In this document: piece by piece, positions 1 through 9,140 of the stretch
Position numbering within the stretch: position 1 is the first letter of the stretch
How the letters are laid out: each line of letters begins with the position of its first letter
NCBI GenBank assembly: GCA_963709775.1
Contig: CAVPXS010000007.1
Span: forward strand, 434,001-498,000
Direction: 5' to 3'
Length of the DNA stretch: 64,000 bases
DNA from: Salinimicrobium sp963709775
GTDB lineage: Bacteria > Bacteroidota > Bacteroidia > Flavobacteriales > Flavobacteriaceae
Notes under the pieces: generated by a model
Told to the model about the DNA's origin: nothing
Seen by the model: only the letters and a program-made list of their open reading frames with translations
Database searches by the model: none
Position numbers and translations under genes: made by a program

Positions 1-2
1 TG

Positions 3-314
3 AAGTTTTTCCATGAGTCCACTTGGAATGTGGTAGGACTGGAAATGGAAGGAGCACATTATCAAAAAGCAGTACAGGCTGCATCCAGGTTAAGAAAAAA
101 TATTAGTGAAGATGTCAAGGTGAGGTATGCTTATTATGCTTCAGATAATCCTTTGGAAACAGGAAGCACACTTGCATCAGGCGGATTGGGAACTACAGGA
201 GTAAAACCTACATATCTTATCACCGAAAAGATTCTGGAGCAAATTTTTGAAATTCCGAAGGAATCGGAGAAAAATGAAAAATCAGGAAAAAAGGAAACCG
301 TAGATGGAGAATAA
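3..314 (+). CDS. C-terminal part of an unrecognised protein with a phosphorylase-like motif (5' end outside window)
   Basis: The frame is open from base 3 to a TAA at 312-314, so the true start lies upstream of the window. The visible piece holds GLEMEGAHY, which resembles the EMEGA motif of the nucleoside phosphorylase/MTA-SAH nucleosidase superfamily, and a Gly-rich ALASGGLGTTG-type stretch. The tail is Lys/Glu-rich and looks disordered. Its stop overlaps the rfbB start by 11 bp, so it is probably the upstream gene of the rhamnose operon. I do not recognise the family with certainty; the phosphorylase relation is an inference from one short motif. Confidence 0.6.
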   Translation, partial: KFFHESTWNVVGLEMEGAHYQKAVQAASRLRKNISEDVKVRYAYYASDNPLETGSTLASGGLGTTGVKPTYLITEKILEQIFEIPKESEKNEKSGKKETVDGE

Positions 315-1323
315 AAAATATACGCTGGTTACCGGCGGCGCAGGCTTTATTGGGTCAAATTATATCAATATTTTCATAGAAGATAAGGATACTCATATAG
401 TAAACCTGGATTTGCTCACATATGCCGGGGATCTTGAAAACCTGGAAGTTGATGGTCATGAGAATTACACTTTTGTAAAAGGTGATATTCGCGATAAGGA
501 GTTGGTGAAAGATCTCTTCGAAAAATACCATTTTTCGAGGGTAATAAATTTTGCAGCCGAATCTCACGTGGATAATTCTATTCTTAATCCTGCTGCTTTT
601 GTGGAAACCAACATTAACGGTACTTTCAACCTGCTGCAAACTGCTTACACGCTGTGGATGAATGGACCTTTTGAGCTGAAGGAAGAGTTTAGCGATGCCA
701 AATTTCTGCATGTTTCGACAGATGAGGTGTATGGAACTTTAGGTGCAGAAGGATTATTTACCGAAGAAACTCCGTACGCGCCCAACAGTCCGTATTCGGC
801 TTCAAAAGCGGCTTCAGATTTTCTTGTGCGCAGTTATTTCCACACTTATGGGCTTCCGGTTGTGACCACCAATTGTTCAAACAATTACGGCCCGCACCAG
901 CACGATGAAAAGCTCATTCCTACTATAATCCGCACTGCATTAAAAAAGGAACCAATCCCTATTTACGGCAACGGAAAAAATGTACGTGACTGGCTATATG
1001 TATCAGATCATTGTAAGGGAATAAAACTGGTTCTCGAAAAGGGTAAATTTGGAGAGACCTACAATATTGGTGGCCGAAACGAGCGGGAGAATATTTATAT
1101 AGCTCAAAAGATCTCAGAAATTTTAGACAGGTTAGTTCCACGTGAAGACGGTAAGAGCTATAAAGATCTTATAACTTTTGTGAAGGACCGCCCCGGGCAC
1201 GACCAGAGGTACGCTATTGATGCTACAAAACTGGAGTCACAGCTGGGTTGGAAAGCCGATGAGAATTTTGAATCGGGTATAGAAAAAACGGTACAATGGT
1301 ACCTTGAAAAATATAAAGCATGA
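304..1323 (+). CDS. rfbB: dTDP-glucose 4,6-dehydratase
   Basis: Second step of dTDP-L-rhamnose synthesis: NAD-dependent conversion of dTDP-glucose to dTDP-4-keto-6-deoxyglucose in the cytoplasm. The 339-residue protein is of normal family length. It has the extended-SDR nucleotide motif GGAGFIG near residue 11, the STDEVYG motif near 138 (the family's catalytic Asp-Glu pair) and the YSASK catalytic Tyr-Lys motif near 163. It overlaps rfbA by 4 bp (ATGA), so translation is probably coupled. Identification is firm. Confidence 0.97.
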   Translation: MENKKYTLVTGGAGFIGSNYINIFIEDKDTHIVNLDLLTYAGDLENLEVDGHENYTFVKGDIRDKELVKDLFEKYHFSRVINFAAESHVDNSILNPAAFVETNINGTFNLLQTAYTLWMNGPFELKEEFSDAKFLHVSTDEVYGTLGAEGLFTEETPYAPNSPYSASKAASDFLVRSYFHTYGLPVVTTNCSNNYGPHQHDEKLIPTIIRTALKKEPIPIYGNGKNVRDWLYVSDHCKGIKLVLEKGKFGETYNIGGRNERENIYIAQKISEILDRLVPREDGKSYKDLITFVKDRPGHDQRYAIDATKLESQLGWKADENFESGIEKTVQWYLEKYKA

Positions 1324-2177
1324 AAGGCATCATCCTGGCAGGAGGATCGGGCACCAGGTTGCACCCGTTAACCCTTGCGGTAAGCAAGCAGTTAATGCCG
1401 GTGTATGATAAGCCTATGATCTATTATCCTTTGTCAACGCTAATGATGGCAGGGATAAGAGAGATCCTCATAATCTCTACCCCAAAGGATCTTCCCTTAT
1501 TCAGGGAATTGCTGGGTGACGGGAGCCGGTATGGTTGTGAATTTCAATTCGCGGTACAGGATAAACCCCGCGGCCTGGCCGAAGCTTTTATCATTGGAGC
1601 AGATTTTATAGGGAATGACAAAGTAGCTCTTATCCTGGGAGACAACATTTTTTATGGTTCGGGACTGGACAAGCTGCTTCAAAATAATAGCGACCCAAAC
1701 GGCGGAATGATCTTCGCTTATCACGTTCATGACCCGAAACGCTATGGCGTGGTAGATTTTGACAAGACAGGAAAAGTGATCTCGATTGAAGAAAAACCTG
1801 TTACCCCGAAGTCAAATTTTGCGGTTCCCGGAATCTATTTTTACGACAATGAAGTCATTGATATTGCTCGGGATATAAAACCTTCGCGCAGGCAGGAACT
1901 GGAGATCACAGATGTGAATAACGCTTACCTTCAAAAGGGAAAGTTACAGGTGAGTATCCTTGATAAAGGTACTGCCTGGCTGGATACAGGTACTTTCGAT
2001 TCTCTAATGAAGGCTGCACAATTTGTGCAGGTGATCGAAGAACGGCAGGGCTTGAAAATAGGAGCCATAGAAGAAACAGCCTATAAAATGGGCTATATTG
2101 ATAAATCTCAGCTTCACAGGCTGGCCCAACCGCTGTTAAAAAGCGGCTACGGCGAATACCTTTTACAACTGGATTAG
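1320..2177 (+). CDS. rfbA: glucose-1-phosphate thymidylyltransferase
   Basis: First step of dTDP-rhamnose synthesis: joins glucose-1-phosphate and dTTP to dTDP-glucose. The 285-residue protein starts with the nucleotidyltransferase signature GGSGTRLHP near residue 8, followed by KQLMPVYDKPMIYYPL and the metal-binding LGDNIFYG near 110, all typical of RmlA. Length fits the short RmlA form without a C-terminal beta-helix. It lies between rfbB (4-bp overlap) and rfbC (1-bp gap) in one operon. Confidence 0.97.
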   Translation: MKGIILAGGSGTRLHPLTLAVSKQLMPVYDKPMIYYPLSTLMMAGIREILIISTPKDLPLFRELLGDGSRYGCEFQFAVQDKPRGLAEAFIIGADFIGNDKVALILGDNIFYGSGLDKLLQNNSDPNGGMIFAYHVHDPKRYGVVDFDKTGKVISIEEKPVTPKSNFAVPGIYFYDNEVIDIARDIKPSRRQELEITDVNNAYLQKGKLQVSILDKGTAWLDTGTFDSLMKAAQFVQVIEERQGLKIGAIEETAYKMGYIDKSQLHRLAQPLLKSGYGEYLLQLD

Positions 2178-2178
2178 C

Positions 2179-2727
2179 ATGTTAGAACTGGAAAAGACAC
2201 CATTAAAAGATTGTTTTTTACTGAAGCCTTCAGTGTTTCGGGATCACCGCGGCACCTTTCTGGAAAGCTTCAGCCAAAGAAGATTTGAAGAGGTCACAGG
2301 CCTGCAAATGGATTTTGTGCAGGACAACCAGTCATCCTCCAAAAAAGGCGTTTTGAGAGGGCTTCATTTTCAGAAAGGAAAATTTGCCCAATCAAAACTG
2401 GTAAGAACAGTGGTGGGAAGCGTTTTAGATGTTGTGGTAGACCTTCGTCCCGATTCCCCTACGTTCAGGAAATCGTTTAAAGCCGTTTTAAGCGACGAAA
2501 ACCATCATCAGCTCTTTGTGCCTGCCGGTTTTGCTCACGGCTTTCTTACGCTCTCAGAAACATCTGTTTTTGCATACAAATGTGACCAGTACTTCCATAA
2601 AGAAGCCGATGCCGGAGTTTATTTTAATGATCCGGTATTTAATATTGACTGGGAATACCCGCAGGATGAATTTATTCTTTCTGAAAAAGATAAAAATCTT
2701 CCCACTTTTGAAGAATTAGACTTATGA
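2179..2727 (+). CDS. rfbC: dTDP-4-dehydrorhamnose 3,5-epimerase
   Basis: Third step of dTDP-L-rhamnose synthesis, a double epimerisation at C3 and C5 in a cupin fold. The 182 residues match the family length. Visible motifs are FRDHRG near residue 20, the catalytic-His segment RGLHFQ near 60, VPAGFAHGF near 115 and the YKCDQYF Tyr region near 133. The gene overlaps rfbD by 4 bp. The family assignment is secure. Confidence 0.96.
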   Translation: MLELEKTPLKDCFLLKPSVFRDHRGTFLESFSQRRFEEVTGLQMDFVQDNQSSSKKGVLRGLHFQKGKFAQSKLVRTVVGSVLDVVVDLRPDSPTFRKSFKAVLSDENHHQLFVPAGFAHGFLTLSETSVFAYKCDQYFHKEADAGVYFNDPVFNIDWEYPQDEFILSEKDKNLPTFEELDL

Positions 2728-3566
2728 AAATTTTAATCACCGGGGCAGGAGGACAGTTGGGAAAATGCTTTAAACAGGCTTCTCTTAACTATCCCGATCA
2801 TGATTTTACTTTCACAACTTCAGATGGCCTGGACCTTTCCCAGTTTGCTGTTGTGGGAGCCTTTATGCGGAGAGAAAAATTTGACATCTGCATCAACTGT
2901 GCTGCTTATACTAACGTGGAAAAGGCAGAAAAGGAGCAGGAAATGGCCTATCTCATCAATGCCGAAAGCGTAAGGAACCTGGCTAGGGATTGCGACGAAA
3001 CCGGCTGCACGCTTATTCACATTTCTACAGATTACGTATTCAACGGAAAGAAGGATTCTCCTTATACCGAAGAAGATGCCACAGATCCTTTAAATGTATA
3101 TGGTGCGTCAAAGTTGCTTGGGGAAGAATATATACAGGAAGCCACCAAAAAATATCTCATCTTTAGAACCTCATGGTTGTATTCGGATATTGGGAAGAAC
3201 TTTTTTACAACGATCAGGACTAAAGCTGAAGCGGGAGAAATCCTCAACATCACCACTTCCCAAATAGGAACGCCCACCAATGCCCACGATCTGGCTGCTT
3301 TTGTTCTTGAAATCATAGCAGAGAACAAACTGGAGTATGGTTTATACCACTACAGCAACCTGGGGGAAGCTACCTGGTATGATTTTGCCAAAGAGATTCT
3401 CACCTTGATGAACTCAGGTACAGAGCTTAATGAAAACAACGACTATCAAACCCTGGCGGTAAGACCGGAATATAGTGTGTTGAGCAAACAGAAAGTGCAG
3501 GATGTTTTTAAATTACCCATTCCACATTGGAAGGAGAGTTTAAAAGAGCTTTATCAAAAGTTGTAG
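2724..3566 (+). CDS. rfbD: dTDP-4-dehydrorhamnose reductase
   Basis: Last step of dTDP-L-rhamnose synthesis: NAD(P)H reduction of the 4-keto group. The 280-residue SDR-type protein has GAGGQLG near residue 7, STDYVFNG near 98 and the YGASK catalytic motif near 126. It ends the rfb operon. Its last 13 bp overlap the 3' end of the convergent SRPBCC gene. No rho-independent terminator is visible between the two. Confidence 0.96.
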   Translation: MKILITGAGGQLGKCFKQASLNYPDHDFTFTTSDGLDLSQFAVVGAFMRREKFDICINCAAYTNVEKAEKEQEMAYLINAESVRNLARDCDETGCTLIHISTDYVFNGKKDSPYTEEDATDPLNVYGASKLLGEEYIQEATKKYLIFRTSWLYSDIGKNFFTTIRTKAEAGEILNITTSQIGTPTNAHDLAAFVLEIIAENKLEYGLYHYSNLGEATWYDFAKEILTLMNSGTELNENNDYQTLAVRPEYSVLSKQKVQDVFKLPIPHWKESLKELYQKL

Positions 3567-4252
3567 TCCCTTTCAATAAACCATTTAAAGTTCCTTACAT
3601 CCTCCTCAACCATATCCTCAAAAACAGGATTGAGAAGACGGGCAGCACTTTCACCGGCAATTCCGCCGGGAGCGTGATAAGAGATCACTACATGTAATTC
3701 GGTTCCTTCACCGGCATCCCGAAATTCCACTTTTCCGGCATTTTCAATGGATGAACCGGGCAAAGACTGCCAGCCCAGTAATTCATTAGGCCGTTCCTTT
3801 ACGATCTCGCTTTTCCAACGCAGCGTACCAACATGTCCCGGCAAATTCGCCTCCCAAACAGAGATGCTGTCATTCAAACTTTCTACGCTTTCCAAATGTT
3901 CCATGAAGAGCGGGAGGTTCTCAAGATTTCGCCAGAAGGAATAAACTTCCTCCCTCGGTTTCTCAACTATCATTTTAAGCTGAATATTTACGTTGCGACT
4001 GCGGTTATCGGGTTTTGTTTTACCAATGGCATTATACAGAAAGCAATTGCCCGACACTCCCCGGTAAAGAAGATATCCAGCAAGAATTGCTTCAAGGCTG
4101 CTTTTCTTTTCCTTTCCCAGTGCATCATAAAGAAAATATGCTCCTGCGAGTAAAGAGGCGCCTCTTTCGGCGGGACTTACATTGGTATAAAAGTGCTGTA
4201 AAAGATTCCTCATAAGTATTTCGTTTTCTGTTATTAAGCCTAAATTAATCAT
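3554..4252 (-). CDS. membrane-anchored SRPBCC (START-like) domain protein with DUF2892-like N-terminus
   Basis: About 232 residues. The N-terminal 80 residues hold two hydrophobic, Gly/Ala-rich segments (RGASLLAGAYFLYDAL and LEAILAGYLLYRGVSGNCFLYNAIG) like the DUF2892 inner-membrane module. Residues 90-230 resemble the polyketide cyclase/dehydrase SRPBCC fold, with the typical KPREEVYSFWRNLENLPLFM opening and a helix-forming C-terminus. Such proteins are widespread and poorly characterised; ligand binding or stress-related membrane roles have been suggested for relatives. An in-frame Met at residue 14 (start 4213) is an equally good start. It is convergent with rfbD. Confidence 0.8.
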   Translation of the reverse strand: MINLGLITENEILMRNLLQHFYTNVSPAERGASLLAGAYFLYDALGKEKKSSLEAILAGYLLYRGVSGNCFLYNAIGKTKPDNRSRNVNIQLKMIVEKPREEVYSFWRNLENLPLFMEHLESVESLNDSISVWEANLPGHVGTLRWKSEIVKERPNELLGWQSLPGSSIENAGKVEFRDAGEGTELHVVISYHAPGGIAGESAARLLNPVFEDMVEEDVRNFKWFIERDYNF

Positions 4253-4356
4253 ATTGCGACCAAAGCTTAGTTGCAGTTTGCTTAAATAGGGTTAAATTAT
4301 TCTTAAATGCAGCAGAAACCCCTGTACCCATTATTTTTGGTGGTGCCTGTGAATGT

Positions 4357-4364
4357 TAATTTTG
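4357..4364 (+). promoter_or_regulatory. Bacteroidota -7 element (TAATTTTG) for the UXS-like gene
   Basis: TAATTTTG matches the Bacteroidota -7 consensus TAnnTTTG and lies 25 bp before the ATG at 4390. A TTTG that could serve as the -33 element starts at 4336. Spacing is a little short, so this is a likely but unproven promoter. Confidence 0.5.
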
Positions 4365-4389
4365 TTATTTTCGGAAGTAAAACCACCCA

Positions 4390-5379
4390 ATGAAGAAACG
4401 TATACTCATCACCGGGGCGGCCGGTTTTCTCGGGTCCCACCTCTGTGATAAATTCATCAAGGAAGGATACCACGTGATTGGAATGGACAACCTTATCACG
4501 GGAGACAAAAGAAATATTGAACATCTTTTTAAGCTCGAGCATTTTGAATTCTACCATCATGATGTCACCACTTTTGTGCATGTGCCGGGAAAACTCGATT
4601 ACATCCTGCATTTTGCCTCTCCTGCCAGTCCTATTGATTACCTGAAGATCCCTATTCAAACCTTAAAAGTAGGCTCCCTTGGAACTCACAACCTTCTGGG
4701 TCTTGCAATGGAGAAGAAGGCGAGGATCCTTATTGCTTCAACTTCCGAGATCTATGGCGATCCACAGGTACATCCTCAAACCGAAGATTACTTTGGAAAT
4801 GTCAACACCATTGGCCCCCGCGGAGTTTATGATGAAGCTAAGCGCTTTCAGGAATCCATTACCATGGCTTATCACCGCTTTCACGGTTTGGAAACCCGTA
4901 TCGTAAGAATCTTTAATACCTATGGGCCGCGAATGAGACTAAACGATGGTCGTGTTATACCTGCCTTTATTGGTCAGGCTTTGAGGGGAGAGGATCTTAC
5001 TGTATTTGGTGACGGGTCTCAAACAAGATCTTTTTGCTATGTTGACGATGAAGTGGAGGGAATTTATAGATTGCTCTTAAGTGATTATTCCAATCCTGTT
5101 AATATTGGGAATCCAAATGAGATCACTATTAAGGATTTTGCTGAAGAGATTATTAAATTAACGGGGACAGATCAAAAGATCATCTACAAACCTTTACCCG
5201 AAGATGATCCTATGCAGCGGCAGCCGGATATTACCCGTGCAAAGGAATTACTCGGCTGGGAACCTAAAGTCTCCCGAAGTGAGGGTATGAAAAAGACCTA
5301 TGAATACTTTAAAAATTTGGGTGAAGAAGAACTTTACCGTAGCGAACATAAAGATTTTTCAAAGCACAACAGGAAATAA
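4390..5379 (+). CDS. UDP-glucuronate decarboxylase-like SDR (UDP-xylose synthase family)
   Basis: Extended SDR of 329 residues, closest in motif pattern to UXS enzymes, which oxidise and decarboxylate UDP-glucuronate to UDP-xylose. Motifs: TGAAGFLGSHL near residue 7, ASPASPIDY near 76 (typical of UXS), STSEIYGDP near 115 and catalytic YDEAK near 146, followed by RIFNTYGPRM and RSFCYVDD. The last 25 residues are polar. It is monocistronic or begins a run with the downstream glycosyltransferase, and would supply a nucleotide sugar for surface glycans. Substrate is inferred from family only. Confidence 0.85.
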   Translation: MKKRILITGAAGFLGSHLCDKFIKEGYHVIGMDNLITGDKRNIEHLFKLEHFEFYHHDVTTFVHVPGKLDYILHFASPASPIDYLKIPIQTLKVGSLGTHNLLGLAMEKKARILIASTSEIYGDPQVHPQTEDYFGNVNTIGPRGVYDEAKRFQESITMAYHRFHGLETRIVRIFNTYGPRMRLNDGRVIPAFIGQALRGEDLTVFGDGSQTRSFCYVDDEVEGIYRLLLSDYSNPVNIGNPNEITIKDFAEEIIKLTGTDQKIIYKPLPEDDPMQRQPDITRAKELLGWEPKVSRSEGMKKTYEYFKNLGEEELYRSEHKDFSKHNRK

Positions 5380-5415
5380 TATTCTATTAAAACGGCATAT
5401 AGGTTTGAGTCTTTA

Positions 5416-5423
5416 TAATTTTG
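5416..5423 (+). promoter_or_regulatory. possible -7 element (TAATTTTG) for the GT2 gene
   Basis: TAATTTTG fits TAnnTTTG, 31 bp before the ATG at 5455. No convincing TTG element sits at the expected distance upstream, so confidence is limited. Confidence 0.4.
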
Positions 5424-5454
5424 GTGTTTCCGCAGGATTTTTTATAATACCTGA

Positions 5455-6228
5455 ATGAAGCAAGAACCTTTGGTATCTGTCATTATGCCGGCATATAATG
5501 CTGCCGCTTTTATAGCTGAAAGTATTCGTTCTGTTCAGCAGCAATCCCATTTAGAATGGGAGCTGCTTGTGATTGATGATGCTTCCAATGATGGTACTTC
5601 TGAAGTGGTAGAAGCCTTAAAAGAAAAGGACGACCGGATCAAACTTCATATCCTGCCTACCAATCAGGGAGCAGGATTTGCCAGGAATATCGGAATTAAA
5701 GCCGCTACGGGGGATTTTATCTCATTTCTGGATGCCGATGATCTCTGGAAACCTCAAAAGCTGGAAAAACAGCTAAAAGTAATGCAGGAGGAGAACATGC
5801 AGGTTTGCTTCAGCAGCTATGAGCTTATGAACGAAGACGGGCAAAGCCTGAACAAGCAGATAAAAGCACTGAAAACACTTTCTTTTGATAAGCTGAAAAA
5901 GGCTAATTACATTGGCAATCTAACCGGAATTTATAGTGTGCGGGCACTGGGGAAGATCTATTGCCCGCTTATCAGGAAGAGGCAGGATTGGGGGCTTTGG
6001 CTTCTTGCCGTTCAAAAAGCCGGTGGTGCAAGAGGGATACAGGAGCCGCTGGCGATCTACAGGGAACGCAAGGGATCTATTTCTCAAAACAAAGTAGAAA
6101 TGTTGCAGTATAACTACAGGGTTTATAGAAAGGTGCTAAAATATTCTACTCCAAAAAGCCTTTTTTGGATGGTATTATTCCTCTGGGAGCAACTTTTTGT
6201 GAAACAGAAGCAGAAAGTCGCCTTATAA
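5455..6228 (+). CDS. family 2 glycosyltransferase
   Basis: A 257-residue GT-A enzyme. It opens with VSVIMPAYNAAAFI and IRSVQQQSHLEWELLVIDDASNDGT, the classic GT2 donor-binding start, and has the metal-binding FLDADD motif near residue 95. The C-terminus has a moderately hydrophobic WMVLFLWEQLFV segment that may associate with the membrane. Acceptor and donor cannot be told from sequence. Neighbouring rfb and UXS-like genes suggest surface polysaccharide or O-antigen work. Its 3' end overlaps the convergent CapK-like gene by 6 bp. Confidence 0.9.
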   Translation: MKQEPLVSVIMPAYNAAAFIAESIRSVQQQSHLEWELLVIDDASNDGTSEVVEALKEKDDRIKLHILPTNQGAGFARNIGIKAATGDFISFLDADDLWKPQKLEKQLKVMQEENMQVCFSSYELMNEDGQSLNKQIKALKTLSFDKLKKANYIGNLTGIYSVRALGKIYCPLIRKRQDWGLWLLAVQKAGGARGIQEPLAIYRERKGSISQNKVEMLQYNYRVYRKVLKYSTPKSLFWMVLFLWEQLFVKQKQKVAL

Positions 6229-7530
6229 AAGTGATTCAAATTGTTTAAGCTTTCCTCTTTTGCTGCGGTTAAGCATAGTTTTATGTTCAAAATTCAAGTT
6301 TAATCCTGTTTCCAGGTAAACCTCCATGGCTTCTTCGATCTTCTTCTTTTGCTCCTGTCTTAGCTCTTCTTCAGACACATAAATGACGGTAAATGATCCC
6401 GGTTCTGTTTGTTGAACAATGAACTCCTTTATCTGCCCGTCATTTTCTATGATACTTTTAGTGACATAATAAAATGTAAGGCCGGGAACCACTTTTCCGC
6501 TGGGAAGCACGGCCACATCATTTGTTCTTCCTAAAAGTCTCTTCAAAACAGGCTTTTTGAAGCTACTGTTTTCCGCAAGAGATCCGGTGTCGCCGATATC
6601 GTACCGAATAAAAGGATGGGCTTTGTTATAAAGAGAAGTGATCACAATTCTTCCTTCTTCTCCTGCAGGAACTGCATTTCCCTCTTTATCCAGTACTTCC
6701 ACAAACATGGTTTCGCTGTTGAGGATCCATTCATCCCCGGGATTTTGAAATGCCAGCAGTCCAAGTTCGCTTGCGCCGTATTCATTGACCACAGGAACCC
6801 CAAAAGTTTCTTCTAAAAGCACTTTGTCTTCTTCAAAGAACATCTCACTGGTCACGATACAAAGCCGCAGGTTGGGAGAAATTTCTTTTAGAATACGGTT
6901 CTTTTTTTTCAGAAACTTGGCGAACAGGACGATGGAACTTGTGTAGCCGTTGATGTAATCAAATCTTTTCTTTTCAAATTCCTGTAGGAATTCTTCCATT
7001 TTTTCGTCGCTGAGGTCAAAGATGGGAAACCTGTATCTAAAGCCAACGCGATCTTTTATACGTTCTTTATAATATCCAAATCTATCAAGAGGAATCCCAT
7101 AAAATCGGGCCTGTATTGATTTATCGAGGTCAATTCCATACCACCGGTATCGATCATTGAATTCGGCCCAGGATAAGGCATGGCAAAACCTGTCTTTGGC
7201 GAATATAAAAGGATGTCCGCTCGAGCCCGAAGTTTTACCTATATAACAGTTCTTGGAGTTGTAATCTTTGCTAAATCGATCTTCCAGTGGCCGTTGCAGA
7301 TCCTTCTTCTGCATTACCGGCACCTCCTCCCAGCTGCTAAATTCACGACTTTTAAAGAAATCTCTGTAGAAGGAATTGTTCTCTAAATGGTATTCAACGA
7401 TCTCCTGCCTTTTGTTTTCCACATAAGCCGCGTATTCCTCTTCAGGAATATTCTTGATCATTTCAAGAGCGTTTTTCGCCTTTTTAATGGGGAAACGATT
7501 AAGTTGTAATGAGAGGCTAAACCAGTTCAA
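6223..7530 (-). CDS. CapK/PaaK-like adenylate-forming enzyme
   Basis: A 435-residue member of the phenylacetate-CoA ligase superfamily. The ATP-binding loop is KTSGSSGHP near residue 99, the A5-type motif NEYGASE is near 250, and the conserved RYDIGD is near 305, followed by GRTNDVAVLPSGK. Relatives annotated CapK sit in capsule clusters and are thought to activate an acyl or amino group that decorates the polysaccharide. Its place next to GT2, UXS-like and rfb genes agrees with that. The real substrate is unknown. It diverges from purD. Confidence 0.82.
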   Translation of the reverse strand: MNWFSLSLQLNRFPIKKAKNALEMIKNIPEEEYAAYVENKRQEIVEYHLENNSFYRDFFKSREFSSWEEVPVMQKKDLQRPLEDRFSKDYNSKNCYIGKTSGSSGHPFIFAKDRFCHALSWAEFNDRYRWYGIDLDKSIQARFYGIPLDRFGYYKERIKDRVGFRYRFPIFDLSDEKMEEFLQEFEKKRFDYINGYTSSIVLFAKFLKKKNRILKEISPNLRLCIVTSEMFFEEDKVLLEETFGVPVVNEYGASELGLLAFQNPGDEWILNSETMFVEVLDKEGNAVPAGEEGRIVITSLYNKAHPFIRYDIGDTGSLAENSSFKKPVLKRLLGRTNDVAVLPSGKVVPGLTFYYVTKSIIENDGQIKEFIVQQTEPGSFTVIYVSEEELRQEQKKKIEEAMEVYLETGLNLNFEHKTMLNRSKRGKLKQFESLL

Positions 7531-7564
7531 GAGTTAAATTAAAATTGTTTTTTACGCCAATTAG

Positions 7565-7596
7565 TTGGTGCTTCAATTTACAAACAATTATTTTTG
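7565..7596 (+). promoter_or_regulatory. promoter of purD (TTG / TATTTTTG)
   Basis: The -7 element TATTTTTG at 7589-7596 and a TTG at 7565-7567, 21 bp upstream of it, form one of the best Bacteroidota-type promoters in the window. The leader to the purD ATG at 7622 is about 20 nt. Confidence 0.6.
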
Positions 7597-7621
7597 AGGC
7601 AAGAAAGAAAACACACACCTT

Positions 7622-8893
7622 ATGAATATTCTTATCCTTGGCTCTGGCGGCCGCGAGCACACATTTGCACACATGCTATCAAAAAGTTCTCACTGCGACA
7701 ATCTTTTTGTGGCTCCCGGGAATGCCGGTACAGCAAAAATAGCAACAAATGTCTCCATAAGCGTTACCGATTTTGAAGCTGTAAAGGAGCTGGTGATAAA
7801 GGAAAATGTAGAGATGATGGTGGTTGGCCCCGAGGATCCACTCGTGAACGGGATCGTAGATTTCTTTAATCAGGATGAGCAGTTAAAGCAGGTGGCGGTG
7901 ATTGGTCCGTCGAAACGCGGTGCCCTGCTGGAAGGAAGTAAAGAGAGAGCCAAGGAGTTTATGGCACTGTACAATATTCCTACTGCGGCATATGAAAGCT
8001 TTACTAAAGAAAGCCTGGCTGCCGGTAAGGAATTTCTAACCACTCTTAAACCTCCGTACGTTTTAAAAGCCGATGGTCTTGCTGCCGGAAAAGGTGTTTT
8101 GATCTTGAACTCCCTGGAAGAAGCACAGAAGGAGCTGGAAAACATGTTGAGCAACAATAAATTTGGTAGCGCCGGAAATACGGTCGTGATAGAAGAATTT
8201 CTCGACGGAATTGAATTAAGTGTTTTTGTACTTACCGATGGTGAAAATTACAAGATCCTCCCCACAGCAAAAGACTATAAAAGGATTGGAGAAGGAGATA
8301 CAGGTTTGAATACAGGCGGGATGGGTGCAATTTCACCCGTACCATTTGCCGATGAGGTTTTCATGGAAAAGGTGGAAGAAAGAATCGTTAAACCAACCAT
8401 TGATGGCCTAAAAACCGAAGATATCGACTATAAAGGCTTTGTTTTTATTGGACTTATTAAAGTGGGAGAGGAGCCATACGTGATCGAATACAACGTACGG
8501 ATGGGAGATCCTGAAACCGAAGTAGTGTTGCCCCGAATAGAATCTGATCTTGTTGAGGTGTTCCAAAAGGTTGCCGCAGGAAACCTAAGTGAGGTAGAAC
8601 TAAAGGTGAAAAAAGAGGCGGCTGCTACTTTGATGCTGGTTTCGGGCGGTTATCCTGAAGCCTACGAAAAAGGAAAGGAAATTACAGGACTTAATGAGGT
8701 CGAGGATTCAATAGTGTTCCATGCTGGAACTGCTGAAAAAGACGGAAAAGTGGTGACCAGTGGAGGTCGTGTGCTTGCAATTACGTCCTTTGGAAAAGAT
8801 TTCCCTGAGGCAATAAAAAAATCTTATCAAAATGCCGAAAAACTTCATTTTGATAAGATGTATTTTAGGAAGGATATAGGTTTTGATCTCTAA
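7622..8893 (+). CDS. purD: phosphoribosylamine--glycine ligase (GAR synthetase)
   Basis: Second step of de novo purine synthesis, an ATP-grasp ligase joining glycine to phosphoribosylamine. The 423 residues are family length. Seen: N-terminal ILGSGGREHT, APGNAGTA near 30, the MVVGPEDPLVNG segment near 67, the ATP-grasp loop KADGLAAGKGVL near 145, NTGGMGAISP near 230 and the metal/ATP site RMGDPE near 298. The start is set by the promoter 26 bp upstream. Its end overlaps the convergent DUF6341 gene by 4 bp. Confidence 0.97.
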   Translation: MNILILGSGGREHTFAHMLSKSSHCDNLFVAPGNAGTAKIATNVSISVTDFEAVKELVIKENVEMMVVGPEDPLVNGIVDFFNQDEQLKQVAVIGPSKRGALLEGSKERAKEFMALYNIPTAAYESFTKESLAAGKEFLTTLKPPYVLKADGLAAGKGVLILNSLEEAQKELENMLSNNKFGSAGNTVVIEEFLDGIELSVFVLTDGENYKILPTAKDYKRIGEGDTGLNTGGMGAISPVPFADEVFMEKVEERIVKPTIDGLKTEDIDYKGFVFIGLIKVGEEPYVIEYNVRMGDPETEVVLPRIESDLVEVFQKVAAGNLSEVELKVKKEAAATLMLVSGGYPEAYEKGKEITGLNEVEDSIVFHAGTAEKDGKVVTSGGRVLAITSFGKDFPEAIKKSYQNAEKLHFDKMYFRKDIGFDL

Positions 8894-9120
8894 TCCAGGA
8901 AGGAATGTGCGCTGGTTTCACGCTTTTCCTCGTTGCGGTCATTGAATTTCTTTAACTGTAACATCCAGTAAATAAAAGCTGCTGCTGCAATGAGCATAAA
9001 GATCCAGTTTAAAGCATTGGCCAACCACCAGCTGTCCAATTCCAAATCGGCAAGGCTGTTAAATGGTGCAAACAGGTAATCTTCAAAAATGGTCTGTATC
9101 CCTTCGAAAAAATCCTTCAT
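8890..9120 (-). CDS. small membrane protein, DUF6341 family
   Basis: A 76-residue protein starting MKDFFEGIQ, with one hydrophobic helix (LNWIFMLIAAAAFIYWML) near residues 38-56 and a polar, charged tail. The open frame runs 25 codons further upstream, but a -7 element at 9141-9148 would exclude that extension. This family is, from memory, typically found beside purD and DUF6427 in Flavobacteriia. Function is unknown. It diverges from the DUF6427 gene. Confidence 0.8.
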   Translation of the reverse strand: MKDFFEGIQTIFEDYLFAPFNSLADLELDSWWLANALNWIFMLIAAAAFIYWMLQLKKFNDRNEEKRETSAHSFLD

Positions 9121-9140
9121 AGTAGTTATATTTAACTTCA

